Shown: one piece after another, positions 26,300 through 33,931 of the stretch
Position numbering within the stretch: the first letter of the stretch is position 1
How the letters are laid out: each line of letters begins with the position of its first letter
From: an uncultured Coriobacteriaceae bacterium
GTDB lineage: Bacteria > Actinomycetota > Coriobacteriia > Coriobacteriales > Eggerthellaceae
NCBI GenBank assembly: GCA_937937585.1
Contig: CALDCB010000012.1
Location: 214,587-278,586 of the forward strand
DNA: 64,000 bases
Direction: 5' to 3'
Translations under genes and position numbers: made by a program
Notes under the pieces: generated by a model
The model's input: only the letters and a program-made list of their open reading frames with translations
What the model was told of the DNA's origin: nothing
Databases searched by the model: none

Positions 26300-27349
26300 A
26301 TGGAGAACGGTAATTCCGGCGCCAAGCTTTCGGGCAGCGCTGTTGAAGTGGCTCGCGAACAAGCTTCTTCGCATAACGAGACCCATGCTAATGCCGAGCG
26401 CCACCATCATCACGCGCATGCGCCCGCTTCTCATCACGAGCACGGCCACCACCTGCTTCAGGTCGAGGATCTCACCGTTGCGTTCAGCATGTACGACGAG
26501 CGGCAGAGCTTTTTCCGCGCGAAGAAGAAGCGCGTGGAGGCGCTGCATGGCTTGAGCCTTTCCGTCCATGCAGGCGAGATAATCGCGATTGTGGGCGCGT
26601 CGGGTTCGGGCAAGACGCTCCTTGCCGACGCGGTCATGGGCATTTTCGAGCCGAATGCTCAGGTTAAGGGCAAGATTTGGTATGACGGCGAACTTCAGGA
26701 TGCGACCGGTCTTGCCGCGTTGCGCGGCCATGGCATCTCGATGGTGCCGCAAAGCGTGCGCGCTCTTGACCCGCTGATTCGCGTGGGCAAGCAGGTGGAA
26801 GGCTTCGGCGCTTCTGCCTCCGACCGCGAGTCGCGTCGTGCGAAACGCGAGGAGCTGTTCGCACGTTATGGGCTTGACCCACAGGTTGCCGACATGTATC
26901 CGCATGAGCTTTCGGGCGGCATGGCCAGGCGCGTGCTTTTGTGTACGGCGCTTATGGACGACCCACGCGTCATCGTGGCTGATGAGCCGACGCCTGGTTT
27001 GGACCTAGAGCTTGCCGTGCGCGCCATGGATGACTTTCGCGCGTTCGCCAACCAAGACAACGGCGTGCTGCTTATCACGCACGATATCGAGCTCGCCCTT
27101 CGTGTGGCCGATCGCATCGCGGTGTTCAAGGATGGCACCGTGGTCGAGGAGACCTCTGTCGAGAACTTCGCCGCCAGCACGCCTGACGGGCTGATCCATC
27201 CGTTCTCCCGCGAGCTGTGGCAGGCGCTTGCCGATCTCGGCGCCTCGAGTGAGCCCGAAAGCGGCCAAGGCTCAGCCCCCGATGGCGCTTCCTTGGAAGT
27301 GCCTGAGGACGGCCGATTTATTAAAGAAGAAGGGGGTTCGGCATGCTAG
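26300..27349 (+). CDS. ABC transporter ATPase with histidine-rich N-terminal extension (NikD/DppD-like)
   Basis: A 349-residue ATPase. Residues ~25-51 hold 12 histidines, in HNETHANAERHHHHAHAPAS followed by HHEHGHH, ahead of the usual start of the nucleotide-binding domain (LLQVEDLTVAFSMYD). Walker A is GASGSGKT, the signature is LSGGMARR, Walker B is VIVADEPTPGLD, and the switch His is in LLITHD. The extension looks like a metal-binding tail, as in nickel or zinc chaperone proteins, and is the best hint that the operon imports nickel or another transition metal. The C-terminus is a low-complexity tail of about 45 residues. Its stop overlaps the next ATPase gene. Confidence 0.9.
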   Translation: MENGNSGAKLSGSAVEVAREQASSHNETHANAERHHHHAHAPASHHEHGHHLLQVEDLTVAFSMYDERQSFFRAKKKRVEALHGLSLSVHAGEIIAIVGASGSGKTLLADAVMGIFEPNAQVKGKIWYDGELQDATGLAALRGHGISMVPQSVRALDPLIRVGKQVEGFGASASDRESRRAKREELFARYGLDPQVADMYPHELSGGMARRVLLCTALMDDPRVIVADEPTPGLDLELAVRAMDDFRAFANQDNGVLLITHDIELALRVADRIAVFKDGTVVEETSVENFAASTPDGLIHPFSRELWQALADLGASSEPESGQGSAPDGASLEVPEDGRFIKEEGGSAC

Positions 27350-27948
27350 AGGCGCGCGACGTCACGTTCGGTTACGGCAAGCGAACTCTGTACGAAGGCT
27401 TCAATCTATCCATCGCCCCTGGTGAGCGCGTTGCCCTGAGCGCCCCGTCCGGCTTCGGCAAAACCTCGCTCTGTCGCGTGTTGGCCGGATACGAGCGCCC
27501 GTGGTCGGGTTCGGTTCTGATCGACGGCGAACCGTTGCCCAACAACGGCCCGAGCCCTGTTCAGCTTATCATCCAGCACCCCGACACCGCGGTCGATCCG
27601 CGTCTGCGCATGGCGAAGACCCTCGCCGAGGCAGGGGACGTCCCCGGGCGCATCGTGCGCGGCCTCGGCATTCGCGACGAGTGGCTCACGCGTTTCCCGC
27701 ACGAGCTTTCCGGCGGTGAGCTTCAGCGCTTCTGCATCGCCCGCGCATTGGGCGCTTCTCCGCGCTACCTGATTGCCGACGAGATCCCGACCATGCTCGA
27801 TGCCGTGACGCAAGCTCAGATCTGGAGTTTCCTGCTTGAGGAATGCGAACGCCAAAACATGGGCTTGGTGTTCGTGTCCCATTCGCCCGCCCTGACGAAG
27901 AAGATCGCAACGCGCGTTGTTGACCTGCGCGAATGCACCATACGGTAA
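27343..27948 (+). CDS. ABC transporter ATPase (NikE/DppF-like), short
   Basis: A 201-residue ATPase, shorter than typical DppF/NikE (about 260-330) because it lacks the C-terminal oligopeptide-transporter extension. Walker A is APSGFGKTS, the signature is LSGGELQRF, Walker B is YLIADEIPTMLD and the switch is FVSHS. Walker B has ADEIP rather than the usual DEP(T/V)S, but the catalytic Glu is kept. It starts within the last codons of the preceding ATPase gene. The pair should form an asymmetric heterodimer. No obvious terminator follows. Confidence 0.88.
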   Translation: MLEARDVTFGYGKRTLYEGFNLSIAPGERVALSAPSGFGKTSLCRVLAGYERPWSGSVLIDGEPLPNNGPSPVQLIIQHPDTAVDPRLRMAKTLAEAGDVPGRIVRGLGIRDEWLTRFPHELSGGELQRFCIARALGASPRYLIADEIPTMLDAVTQAQIWSFLLEECERQNMGLVFVSHSPALTKKIATRVVDLRECTIR

Positions 27949-28200
27949 GCTGACTGCAAAATCATTTGAGCGACTCGTGGTGAATTGTCGACGTCATTGA
28001 AACGCATCGCACGGGGGCTTGCGGCATGATATACTAATGCGGCTTGTAAGACGGACTTGCAAGCAACAGTATTGGCCCCCGAGACATGTTTGTTGCACAA
28101 CGAGGGGTTCGGCATCAGCTGGGCTTCGCGTCACCCGAACATGGTAAATGTCAGCAATCATTCATGGCGAAGGGTCCCCGAGAATTGAAAGGGGTCCGTT
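27949..28200. promoter_or_regulatory. Leader region of the S1 gene
   Basis: A 252-base gap with no gene. TATACT (28030-28035) is a good -10 element but no matching -35 is visible. The roughly 160-base transcribed leader contains small inverted repeats, compatible with the long structured leader often found before rpsA. A riboswitch class was not recognised. Confidence 0.45.
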
Positions 28201-29394
28201 TTGACCGAAATCAAAAACCCGTCCGTCATCGATTTCTCCGACATCTCCGATGAGCAGATGAACCAGATGATCGATGGCACCCTCACCGAGTTCGACGAAG
28301 GCGATCTGGTTGACGGCACTGTCGTCAAGATCGAGCGCGACGAGGTCCTGGTGGACATCGGATTCAAGAGCGAGGGCGTTATCCCCGTTCGCGAGCTCTC
28401 CATCCGCAAGGACGCCGATCCTGCCGACCTGGTCACCGTTGGCGACAAGATCGAGGCTCTGGTTCTTCAGAAGGAAGACAAGGACGGTCGTCTCATCCTC
28501 TCCAAGAAGCGTGCCGAGTACGAGCGTGCTTGGATCTCCGTCGAGGAGAAGTTCAAGGCCGGCGAGCCCGTCACTGGCGAGGTTATCGAGGTCGTCAAGG
28601 GTGGTCTCATCCTCGACATCGGCCTGCGTGGCTTCCTGCCTGCTTCCCTGGTTGACCTTCGCCGCGTGAAGGATCTGGATGCTTACCTGGGCACCGAGCT
28701 CGAGGCACGCATCATCGAGATGGATCGCAACCGCAACAACGTTGTTCTTTCCCGCCGCGTCATCCTCGAAGAGGGCCGCAAGAACGAGCGCGTCGAGATC
28801 CTGGCCAAGCTCTCCAAGGGCATGCGCCTCAAGGGCACCGTTTCCTCCATCGTCGACTTTGGTGCATTCGTCGACCTGGGCGGCATCGACGGTCTGGTTC
28901 ACATCTCCGAGCTTTCTTGGAACCATGTCAACCATCCCTCCGAGGTCGTCAAGGTTGGCCAAGAGGTCGAGGTCGAGGTTCTGGATGTCGACCTTCAGCG
29001 CGAGCGCATTTCGCTGGGTCTCAAGCAGACCACGCCTGATCCCTGGGTCAAGCTCGTCGAGAACTACCCCGTTGGCACCATCGTTGACGGTACCGTCACC
29101 AAGGTCGTTCCGTTCGGCGCATTCGTCGCTCTGGGCGAGAACACCGAGGGTCTTGTCCACATCTCCGAGATGGCTCCGCGTCACATCGACACCCCTGCAC
29201 AGGTCGTGAAGGTTGGCGACGTCGTCAAGGTCAAGGTTATGGACGTCAACCCCGAGCGTCGTCGCATCAGCCTGTCCATGAAGGCTGCCGCTGCCGACCT
29301 GGGCATCGAGATCGCGGTCGAGAACATTGCCGAGGACGGCAAGAAGGAGACCGAGGCTCCCGAGGCTGAGGCTACCGAGGCTGCTGCTGAGTAG
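28201..29394 (+). CDS. rpsA: 30S ribosomal protein S1
   Basis: A 397-residue protein with four S1 RNA-binding domains (residues ~34-103, 120-186, 207-275 and 291-360). Domains 3 and 4 are the most canonical (GTVSSIVDFGAFVDLGGIDG followed by LVHISE, and GTVTKVVPFGAFVALGE). Four domains are usual for actinobacterial S1, against six in E. coli. The start is TTG at 28201, 6 bases after AAAGGGG; the next ATG would remove the conserved N-terminus. S1 helps mRNAs bind the small ribosomal subunit. Codon bias is extreme. It is followed by a strong terminator and then by an insertion sequence. Confidence 0.95.
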   Translation: MTEIKNPSVIDFSDISDEQMNQMIDGTLTEFDEGDLVDGTVVKIERDEVLVDIGFKSEGVIPVRELSIRKDADPADLVTVGDKIEALVLQKEDKDGRLILSKKRAEYERAWISVEEKFKAGEPVTGEVIEVVKGGLILDIGLRGFLPASLVDLRRVKDLDAYLGTELEARIIEMDRNRNNVVLSRRVILEEGRKNERVEILAKLSKGMRLKGTVSSIVDFGAFVDLGGIDGLVHISELSWNHVNHPSEVVKVGQEVEVEVLDVDLQRERISLGLKQTTPDPWVKLVENYPVGTIVDGTVTKVVPFGAFVALGENTEGLVHISEMAPRHIDTPAQVVKVGDVVKVKVMDVNPERRRISLSMKAAAADLGIEIAVENIAEDGKKETEAPEAEATEAAAE

Positions 29395-29417
29395 TTTCTG
29401 CTAGCACCGAAACCGCT

Positions 29418-29455
29418 AAGGGCGGGAAAGCTTAACGCTTTCCCGCCCTTTCTTT
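29418..29455 (+). terminator. rpsA terminator
   Basis: Perfect 14-bp arms AAGGGCGGGAAAGC (29418-29431) and GCTTTCCCGCCCTT (29437-29450), followed by TCTTT. The insertion sequence begins two bases later. Confidence 0.93.
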
Positions 29456-29456
29456 A

Positions 29457-29470
29457 ATATGAGCAGGACA
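29457..29470 (+). repeat. IS inverted repeat, transposase 3' side
   Basis: ATATGAGCAGGACA, the exact reverse complement of 31011-31024. Confidence 0.9.
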
Positions 29471-29488
29471 TTGTCAAGAGGCAAAATC

Positions 29489-29528
29489 GGGCCTGGCTCC
29501 AGCTTTTTCGCTGGAGTCAGGCCCTTTT
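29489..29528 (+). terminator. Hairpin with T-run inside the IS end
   Basis: 15-bp arms with one mismatch (GGGCCTGGCTCCAGC at 29489-29503, GCTGGAGTCAGGCCC at 29509/29510-29523) are followed by TTTTCT. On the plus strand it would stop transcription entering the element from rpsA. Alternatively it is a structural part of the noncoding RNA end. Confidence 0.6.
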
Positions 29529-29788
29529 CTCTATATCCACTCGCGCTGCGGCGACTTCGGCGTGTCTTTCCGACGCTCGTCTTTGCAGTTTAATATCCGC
29601 CCGTGGCGACCATTCGCTGGGCAATCCGTTGCTACGGCTGAGGCTACCTCGTCGATTCGACAGTCTGTTGACGCGGATGGCGCCTTCGGCGCTCGCAAAA
29701 AAGGAGACTGGGATTCGCCCCAACGGCCTCGGATCGAACCGCGGCGCGAGAAGACGGCGCTATATGTCTTCGCCGGGTCCTCCGCGTC
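29529..29788 (-). ncRNA. Candidate bridge RNA region of the IS110/IS1111 element
   Basis: A 260-base noncoding stretch downstream of the transposase. IS1111-group elements encode their guide (bridge) RNA on this side. It contains GC-rich stems, such as GCGCC-TTC-GGCGC at 29680-29692, and unstructured intervals. TTTAATAT at 29589-29596 repeats the left IS junction (29453-29460), and TCGTCTTTGC at 29577-29586 matches the right junction TCGTCTATGC (31024-31033) in 9 of 10 bases. These could be guide segments. Boundaries and function are inferred. Confidence 0.4.
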
Positions 29789-30901
29789 CTATCGCGCCCC
29801 CTCCGCCATCAGGCCCACGGCCCAGCACCAGCACGCCAGCTCGCGCGCGGTGGCGACGTTCGCCTTGTTCTTGTGGACCCCGCGCTCCAGCAGGGCGGCG
29901 CGCCTCTCGACGAGCCGCCGCACCCCTTTCGACGCATGCCGCCTGGCAGCCGGGTCGGGAGCCTGGCCCGATGCCAGGCCCTTCGAATGGGGCGAGGCGG
30001 ACAGGTAGTGCCACGCCGCCTCCACCATCACCTTCCTCAGATGCTTGTTGCCGGCCTTGGTGATGCCGCCCTGGGCGACCTTCTCCCCGCTGGAGTGCTC
30101 GGAGGGGACGAGCCCGAGCCACGCGGCGAACGACCTCGCGTTCCGGAACCTCGCGAACTCGCCTGCCTCGAAGACGATGTCGGCCGCGGTCATGACGTCG
30201 ACGCCCTTCAGGCAGCGCAGGGAGTCGACCCTCTTCTTCCACCTGGGCTTGGACGCCTCGTCGGCCACCAGCTTCTCCAAGCGCCTCTTGTCCTCCTCGG
30301 CCTGCCTCACCGCGTCGACGTAGAAGGCGAACGCGTCATTGTCCGCCTTCTCCCCAAAGGAAATCGACTTTGTCCAGGACCAGTGGGCGCCGGTCCAGTT
30401 GCCCTTGCGCCGACCGGACGGCGTCCTCTCGTCGAAGACCAGCCCGTGGCGCAGCAGGAACTTGGAGAGCCTCTGCTTTTGGCGCTTCAGGTCCTCCCGG
30501 GCGTCGTCCAGGGCGCGCACCAGGTCGCGGGCGGCCTCGCACTCGTCGTCGGGCACCCACACCTCCACGACGTTGCCCACCGAGAGCATCCTGGCCAGGA
30601 ACTCGGCGTCGTTGCGGTCGTTCTTCCTGCGCCTGTCGGCGGCGGGCTTTATCATCTTGGAGACGGCGCCGATGACGCAGTCGACGCCCAGCGCGGCGAG
30701 CTTCTTCTGCAGGTCGAAGCCGGTCACGCCCGACTCGTAGACGCATCTGGCCGCGGGGTCGACAGATCGGGTCCATTCGGCCACGGCGCAGGCGTCGTAG
30801 CCGAAGGTCGCGGATCTGACCTCTCCGGTCATGGCGTCGAGCGCGACCGCCTTGATCGAGCGCGCGTGCACGTCCAGGCCTACGAAAGTGGTAACATTCA
30901 T
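29789..30901 (-). CDS. IS110-family transposase
   Basis: A 370-residue DEDD transposase. The N-terminal RuvC-like domain (DEDD_Tnp_IS110) has acidic residues in GLDVHARS, YESG and KNDRNDAEF. The C-terminal Transposase_20 domain has the family segment RNARSFAAWLGLVPSEHSSG followed by GITKAGNKHLRKVMVEAAW, including the conserved serine region used for strand joining. The ATG at 30901 follows GGAAAGGG by about 9 bases; an upstream in-frame ATG at 30919 overlaps that ribosome-binding site. The length is normal and no frameshift is seen, so the enzyme is probably active. Very GC-rich codon use (GCC, CGC, GAG) suggests acquisition from a higher-GC relative. Confidence 0.95.
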   Translation of the reverse strand: MNVTTFVGLDVHARSIKAVALDAMTGEVRSATFGYDACAVAEWTRSVDPAARCVYESGVTGFDLQKKLAALGVDCVIGAVSKMIKPAADRRRKNDRNDAEFLARMLSVGNVVEVWVPDDECEAARDLVRALDDAREDLKRQKQRLSKFLLRHGLVFDERTPSGRRKGNWTGAHWSWTKSISFGEKADNDAFAFYVDAVRQAEEDKRRLEKLVADEASKPRWKKRVDSLRCLKGVDVMTAADIVFEAGEFARFRNARSFAAWLGLVPSEHSSGEKVAQGGITKAGNKHLRKVMVEAAWHYLSASPHSKGLASGQAPDPAARRHASKGVRRLVERRAALLERGVHKNKANVATARELACWCWAVGLMAEGAR

Positions 30902-31010
30902 CGCGAGAGCCCTTTCCATGAGTGTGGCGTGGCCGCCACGGTTGATTAGACACCTTCCATTGTCGGCCTAATCCGCGGAAAGTCATGCAGCAGGGGCTCT
31001 CAATTTATTG

Positions 31011-31024
31011 TGTCCTGCTCATAT
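31011..31024 (-). repeat. IS inverted repeat, transposase 5' side
   Basis: TGTCCTGCTCATAT, the exact reverse complement of 29457-29470. Confidence 0.9.
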
Positions 31025-31046
31025 CGTCTATGCCTCTAGGTCACGG

Positions 31047-31074
31047 CATGGAAAGAGGGGCGAATCGCCCCTCT
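31047..31074 (-). terminator. Terminator of the acyltransferase gene
   Basis: Perfect 10-bp arms AGAGGGGCGA (31054-31063) and TCGCCCCTCT (31065-31074). On the minus strand a short pyrimidine tail (TTTCC) follows. Confidence 0.7.
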
Positions 31075-31120
31075 GAATCATTGGTATTCGGTTGTCGAGG
31101 CGGCAGGCAAGACTGTGATT

Positions 31121-32983
31121 CTACGCCGCCTCATCACTAGTGGCCTCGTCGCCTTCCGTAGGTTCTTCGGCAGCGGCTTCGTCTTCGGGGTGCTCGGGCA
31201 GGTACGCTTCTACTGCACTCTTGACCAGTGCGGTGTAGATGCCGGCGCCCTCTTCGGTAAGATGCGTGCCATCGCCGTCGAAAAGGTCTTCGCGGTTGGC
31301 GCTGAATCCAAACCAGTCGATGATCTGGACGTTGCTGTAACGGGCGGCCGCATTCCACAGCGCGGCATTCGACTCGTCTTGCCAGTCGGTGGTCGAGCGC
31401 GTGGTCACGAACCATACATCCCTTTCGGGTCCGACCACTCTCATCACGTCATCGATCTGGTCGTCGGTGACCACGCTGTTGGTTCCCAGTGCGAATACGA
31501 CTACGTCACCAACCATTCCCATGTCCAGATAGTGCTGCAAAATGCCCGGCGCATCCCAAAGCTGGCGGTTTACCTGCGCATCAATGAGGCCATGTGGGAA
31601 TGCTTGGCTGAAATCGGGGATAGCGCGCACCGATACCGAGTCGCCGATCATGACGATGTCGTAGGGGTCGGGTGCCGGGGCAGCAGGCTCGGTCTCGTTG
31701 TTTTCGGGCGCATTGGTTTGGGCTTCTTCGCTTTTCAGAAGATCGCCGCCTTCAAGGGCACTGGTGTCGGGAACGAAGATGCAGCCGATAACGGTCACTA
31801 AAACAACCAGTGCGCAAACGGCTATGGGAATCAGATGGCTTTGAACCCATTCGCGCAAGGTGAACGCGCCTTCGCGCAGGTTGCGCACGAAATTGCCGAT
31901 GGCGCCGTGCCTGATGGGGTTCTCGACGAAGGTGTAGGAAAGCCACGACACGCCGATGATCAGGGCAAGCTGCAAAATCCTAAGATACCAAGGCAGGCCA
32001 TCTTGAAGGTTGCCCGGGGTGGTAAGAAGCAGGATAGGGTAGTGCCACAGATAGATGGAGTAGCTGAGTTTGCCGATGGTCACCAGCGGCTGCCACGAGA
32101 AGATCTTCCCGATAATGCTGACAGGATGAACCATCACGGCAATGGCGAGCGCGGTTAACAGCGAGCAAAGCACCAGTCCGCCATAGTAAATGAAAGGCGA
32201 GTATCCGTTGGTAAGGCCTATCATCAGCACCAACCCGATAAGCGCTGCAACGCCCACGCCGTCAAAGGCGATGCGTTCTGCGCCTGAAAGGTCGCGACCG
32301 CTGATATCGGAAAGCTTTGTCGAGGGCCAGATCATGGCAAGCAACGCGCCAATCAACAGCGAGAACGCACGTGTGTCGGTGCCGTAGTAAACGCGGCTGG
32401 GGTCGCCCGCCGGATCGAACAGGATCGTCATCAGGACGGCCGAGATGACGATCAGCGCCGTGGTGACTTTGCGCAGCGTCCCCTTGCGCATGCCAGCGCG
32501 CAGAGCCAGCAGCATGAAGACGGGCCATACGATATAGAACTGCTCTTCAATGGAAAGCGACCAGCAATGCGTGATGGGAGAGGGGGCGCCAAGCGCTTGG
32601 AAGTATGAGATGTTGCCGAAGATCTGGAACCAGTTGTTGAAGAACAGGGCGGTTGGCAGGATCTGCGGGCGCATCTTGGTAAGCAGCGCGTGGTTGAACA
32701 AAACGCATAAGAAAGCAACCCCGAGCAGGGTAAAGAAGACGGCGGGGATGATGCGGCGGATTCGCCTCATCCAAAAGTCTTTAAGGTCGATGGTGCCCGA
32801 GTAATCGAATTCGGCGATAAGAAGTCCGGTGATGAGGTAGCCGGAAAGGACGAAGAACATGGTCACGCCAAGAAGGCCGCCGGGGGCCCAGGACATGTTC
32901 ATGTGATAGGCGATGACGGCCAGAACAGCAAATGCGCGCAGTCCGTCAAGCGAAGGGATGTAGCGTGTTTTCGGTCGACTCAT
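31121..32983 (-). CDS. Membrane acyltransferase with SGNH domain (OatA-like)
   Basis: A 620-residue protein. Residues 1-~385 form an Acyltransferase_3 domain with about 10-11 membrane helices, starting MSRPKTRYIPSLDGLRAFAV and containing FFVLSGYLITGLL, RRIRRIIP and HCWSLSIEEQFYI. After a linker, residues ~440-590 are an extracytoplasmic SGNH hydrolase-like domain: catalytic Ser in MIGDSVS, Asn in ALGTNS, and Asp/His in DGTHLTEEG. The acidic tail is low complexity. This architecture is that of OatA-type O-acetyltransferases, which move acetyl groups across the membrane to peptidoglycan or surface glycans; other glycan targets are possible. The ATG is at 32983. It is monocistronic with an IS just beyond its terminator. 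Confidence 0.88.
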   Translation of the reverse strand: MSRPKTRYIPSLDGLRAFAVLAVIAYHMNMSWAPGGLLGVTMFFVLSGYLITGLLIAEFDYSGTIDLKDFWMRRIRRIIPAVFFTLLGVAFLCVLFNHALLTKMRPQILPTALFFNNWFQIFGNISYFQALGAPSPITHCWSLSIEEQFYIVWPVFMLLALRAGMRKGTLRKVTTALIVISAVLMTILFDPAGDPSRVYYGTDTRAFSLLIGALLAMIWPSTKLSDISGRDLSGAERIAFDGVGVAALIGLVLMIGLTNGYSPFIYYGGLVLCSLLTALAIAVMVHPVSIIGKIFSWQPLVTIGKLSYSIYLWHYPILLLTTPGNLQDGLPWYLRILQLALIIGVSWLSYTFVENPIRHGAIGNFVRNLREGAFTLREWVQSHLIPIAVCALVVLVTVIGCIFVPDTSALEGGDLLKSEEAQTNAPENNETEPAAPAPDPYDIVMIGDSVSVRAIPDFSQAFPHGLIDAQVNRQLWDAPGILQHYLDMGMVGDVVVFALGTNSVVTDDQIDDVMRVVGPERDVWFVTTRSTTDWQDESNAALWNAAARYSNVQIIDWFGFSANREDLFDGDGTHLTEEGAGIYTALVKSAVEAYLPEHPEDEAAAEEPTEGDEATSDEAA

Positions 32984-33227
32984 CGAACGATTCCCCCATC
33001 AAGCTATCGATCGGCCGTGGACGTGGCGAATGCTTTCCGAGAGGCCGTTGTTTTGCGCCGACCCCAATCGACGCGTTTGATCACGCCGCGGAAAAAGACG
33101 CAAGTTAAATGCGGTAGCGGCGAAACGCTCGTGTATTATAAAAACGCTCGTGTATTATAAAATATACGGCTCCGCACATACCTATTATTTATCCTTATTG
33201 TTTCAGATCGACATGTAGGAGGTCACC
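32984..33227. promoter_or_regulatory. Divergent promoter region, acyltransferase and coaE
   Basis: A 244-base gap without a gene. It is AT-rich from 33110 to 33200 and contains a tandem-duplicated promoter-like segment, listed separately. The coaE ribosome-binding site TAGGAGG is near 33216. Confidence 0.55.
33123..33159 (+). repeat. 19-bp tandem duplication carrying a -10 element, upstream of coaE
   Basis: AAACGCTCGTGTATTATA occurs at 33123-33140 and again at 33142-33159, a 19-base period. Each copy holds TGTATTATAA, which looks like a -10 box (TATTAT), so the duplication may give two promoters. Copy number could vary by replication slippage. Confidence 0.8.
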
Positions 33228-33839
33228 ATGCTCACAATCTTCGTCATCGGCGGGATGGGTGCCGGAAAATCTACCGCACGCAAGGCCCTTGTCGATCAGG
33301 GTTTGGACTGGCTCGACCTCGATCAAATCGGTCACGACGTCCTTATGTGGGAGACGGTGAAAACCGACCTGCTCGGTGCTTTCGGAACTGACATCTTCGA
33401 TCCGTACGGCGAGGTCAGCCGTCCGGCCCTTGCACGCAAGGCGTTCGAAAGCCCTGCTCAAACGCGTAAGCTCAACCGTATTACCATGCCTCGCATCGAG
33501 GAACTGTTCGTCGAGCGACTGGACGAGCTGAAGCGCAAGGGCTGTAAGGCCGTGGTTGTCGAGTATTCGGTGTACAAGAATCGCGCATCGTCGATGGGCT
33601 ATGCCGCCGACATCGTCATCGGTATTCTGGCGCCGCTCGATGTTCGCCTTCAGCGCGCTGTTGCCGCAGGCTGGGCCGAGGACGATGTTCGCCGTCGCAT
33701 TGCCCAGCAGGTTACCGACGCCGAGCGCATCGAAGAATCCGATGTCGTGTTCAGCAATGACGGCACTAAGGAAGAGCTGTATAACAAGGTTGTCAGCTGG
33801 TGGAACGACTATGCTGAAAAAGAGGGCATCCAACTCTAA
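33228..33839 (+). CDS. coaE: Dephospho-CoA kinase
   Basis: A 203-residue P-loop kinase that phosphorylates dephospho-CoA in the last step of coenzyme A synthesis. The start MLTIFVIGGMGAGKSTARKA carries Walker A. LDLDQIGHDVL corresponds to the DAD-like substrate motif and is somewhat diverged. The lid segment is in LQRAVAAGWAEDDVRRRIAQQ, and the end ESDVVFSNDGTKEELYNKV is typical of CoaE (VI.N.G....L). The ATG at 33228 follows TAGGAGG. A terminator follows before uvrB. Confidence 0.88.
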   Translation: MLTIFVIGGMGAGKSTARKALVDQGLDWLDLDQIGHDVLMWETVKTDLLGAFGTDIFDPYGEVSRPALARKAFESPAQTRKLNRITMPRIEELFVERLDELKRKGCKAVVVEYSVYKNRASSMGYAADIVIGILAPLDVRLQRAVAAGWAEDDVRRRIAQQVTDAERIEESDVVFSNDGTKEELYNKVVSWWNDYAEKEGIQL

Positions 33840-33863
33840 CACCGCTAGCATGTTGCTATGACG

Positions 33864-33897
33864 CGGCGCCATGCCCGTGCGGGCGCGGCGCCGTTTT
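33864..33897 (+). terminator. coaE terminator
   Basis: CGGCGCC (33864-33870) and GGCGCCG (33887-33893), with inner GCCCG/CGGGC pairing, followed by TTTT. Confidence 0.9.
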
Positions 33898-33931
33898 CTG
33901 TTTCACCATCGTGTTCTAAGGGGCATTCGCA

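Larger units (their letters stand above)
29457..31024 (-). mobile_element. IS110-family insertion sequence (IS1111-like group)
   Basis: About 1.57 kb bounded by perfect 14-bp inverted repeats ATATGAGCAGGACA (29457-29470) and TGTCCTGCTCATAT (31011-31024). It encodes one DEDD transposase on the minus strand. Inverted repeats and a long (~320-base) noncoding stretch downstream of the transposase match the IS1111 group, whose true tips often lie a few bases outside the repeats, so the ends are uncertain by up to about 10 bases. No target duplication is visible, as usual in this family. GC content and codon use differ from neighbouring genes. It lies between the rpsA terminator and the terminator of the convergent acyltransferase gene, so it disrupts nothing. 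Confidence 0.9.

Noticed and set aside
27949..28200. Riboswitch or tRNA upstream of rpsA
   Set aside because: No cloverleaf, T-arm GTTCGA pattern or known riboswitch core could be found; only small inverted repeats are present.
29630..29660. GGCTGAGGCTACC word shared by the rpsA 3' end and the IS noncoding end
   Set aside because: 13 bases only, not at an IS junction, and within a Glu/Ala repeat of rpsA; most likely chance.
29873..30949. Long plus-strand open frame opposite the IS110 transposase
   Set aside because: It is an Arg/Val/Gly-rich mirror of a GC-rich gene with no recognisable domain; the minus strand encodes a complete transposase.
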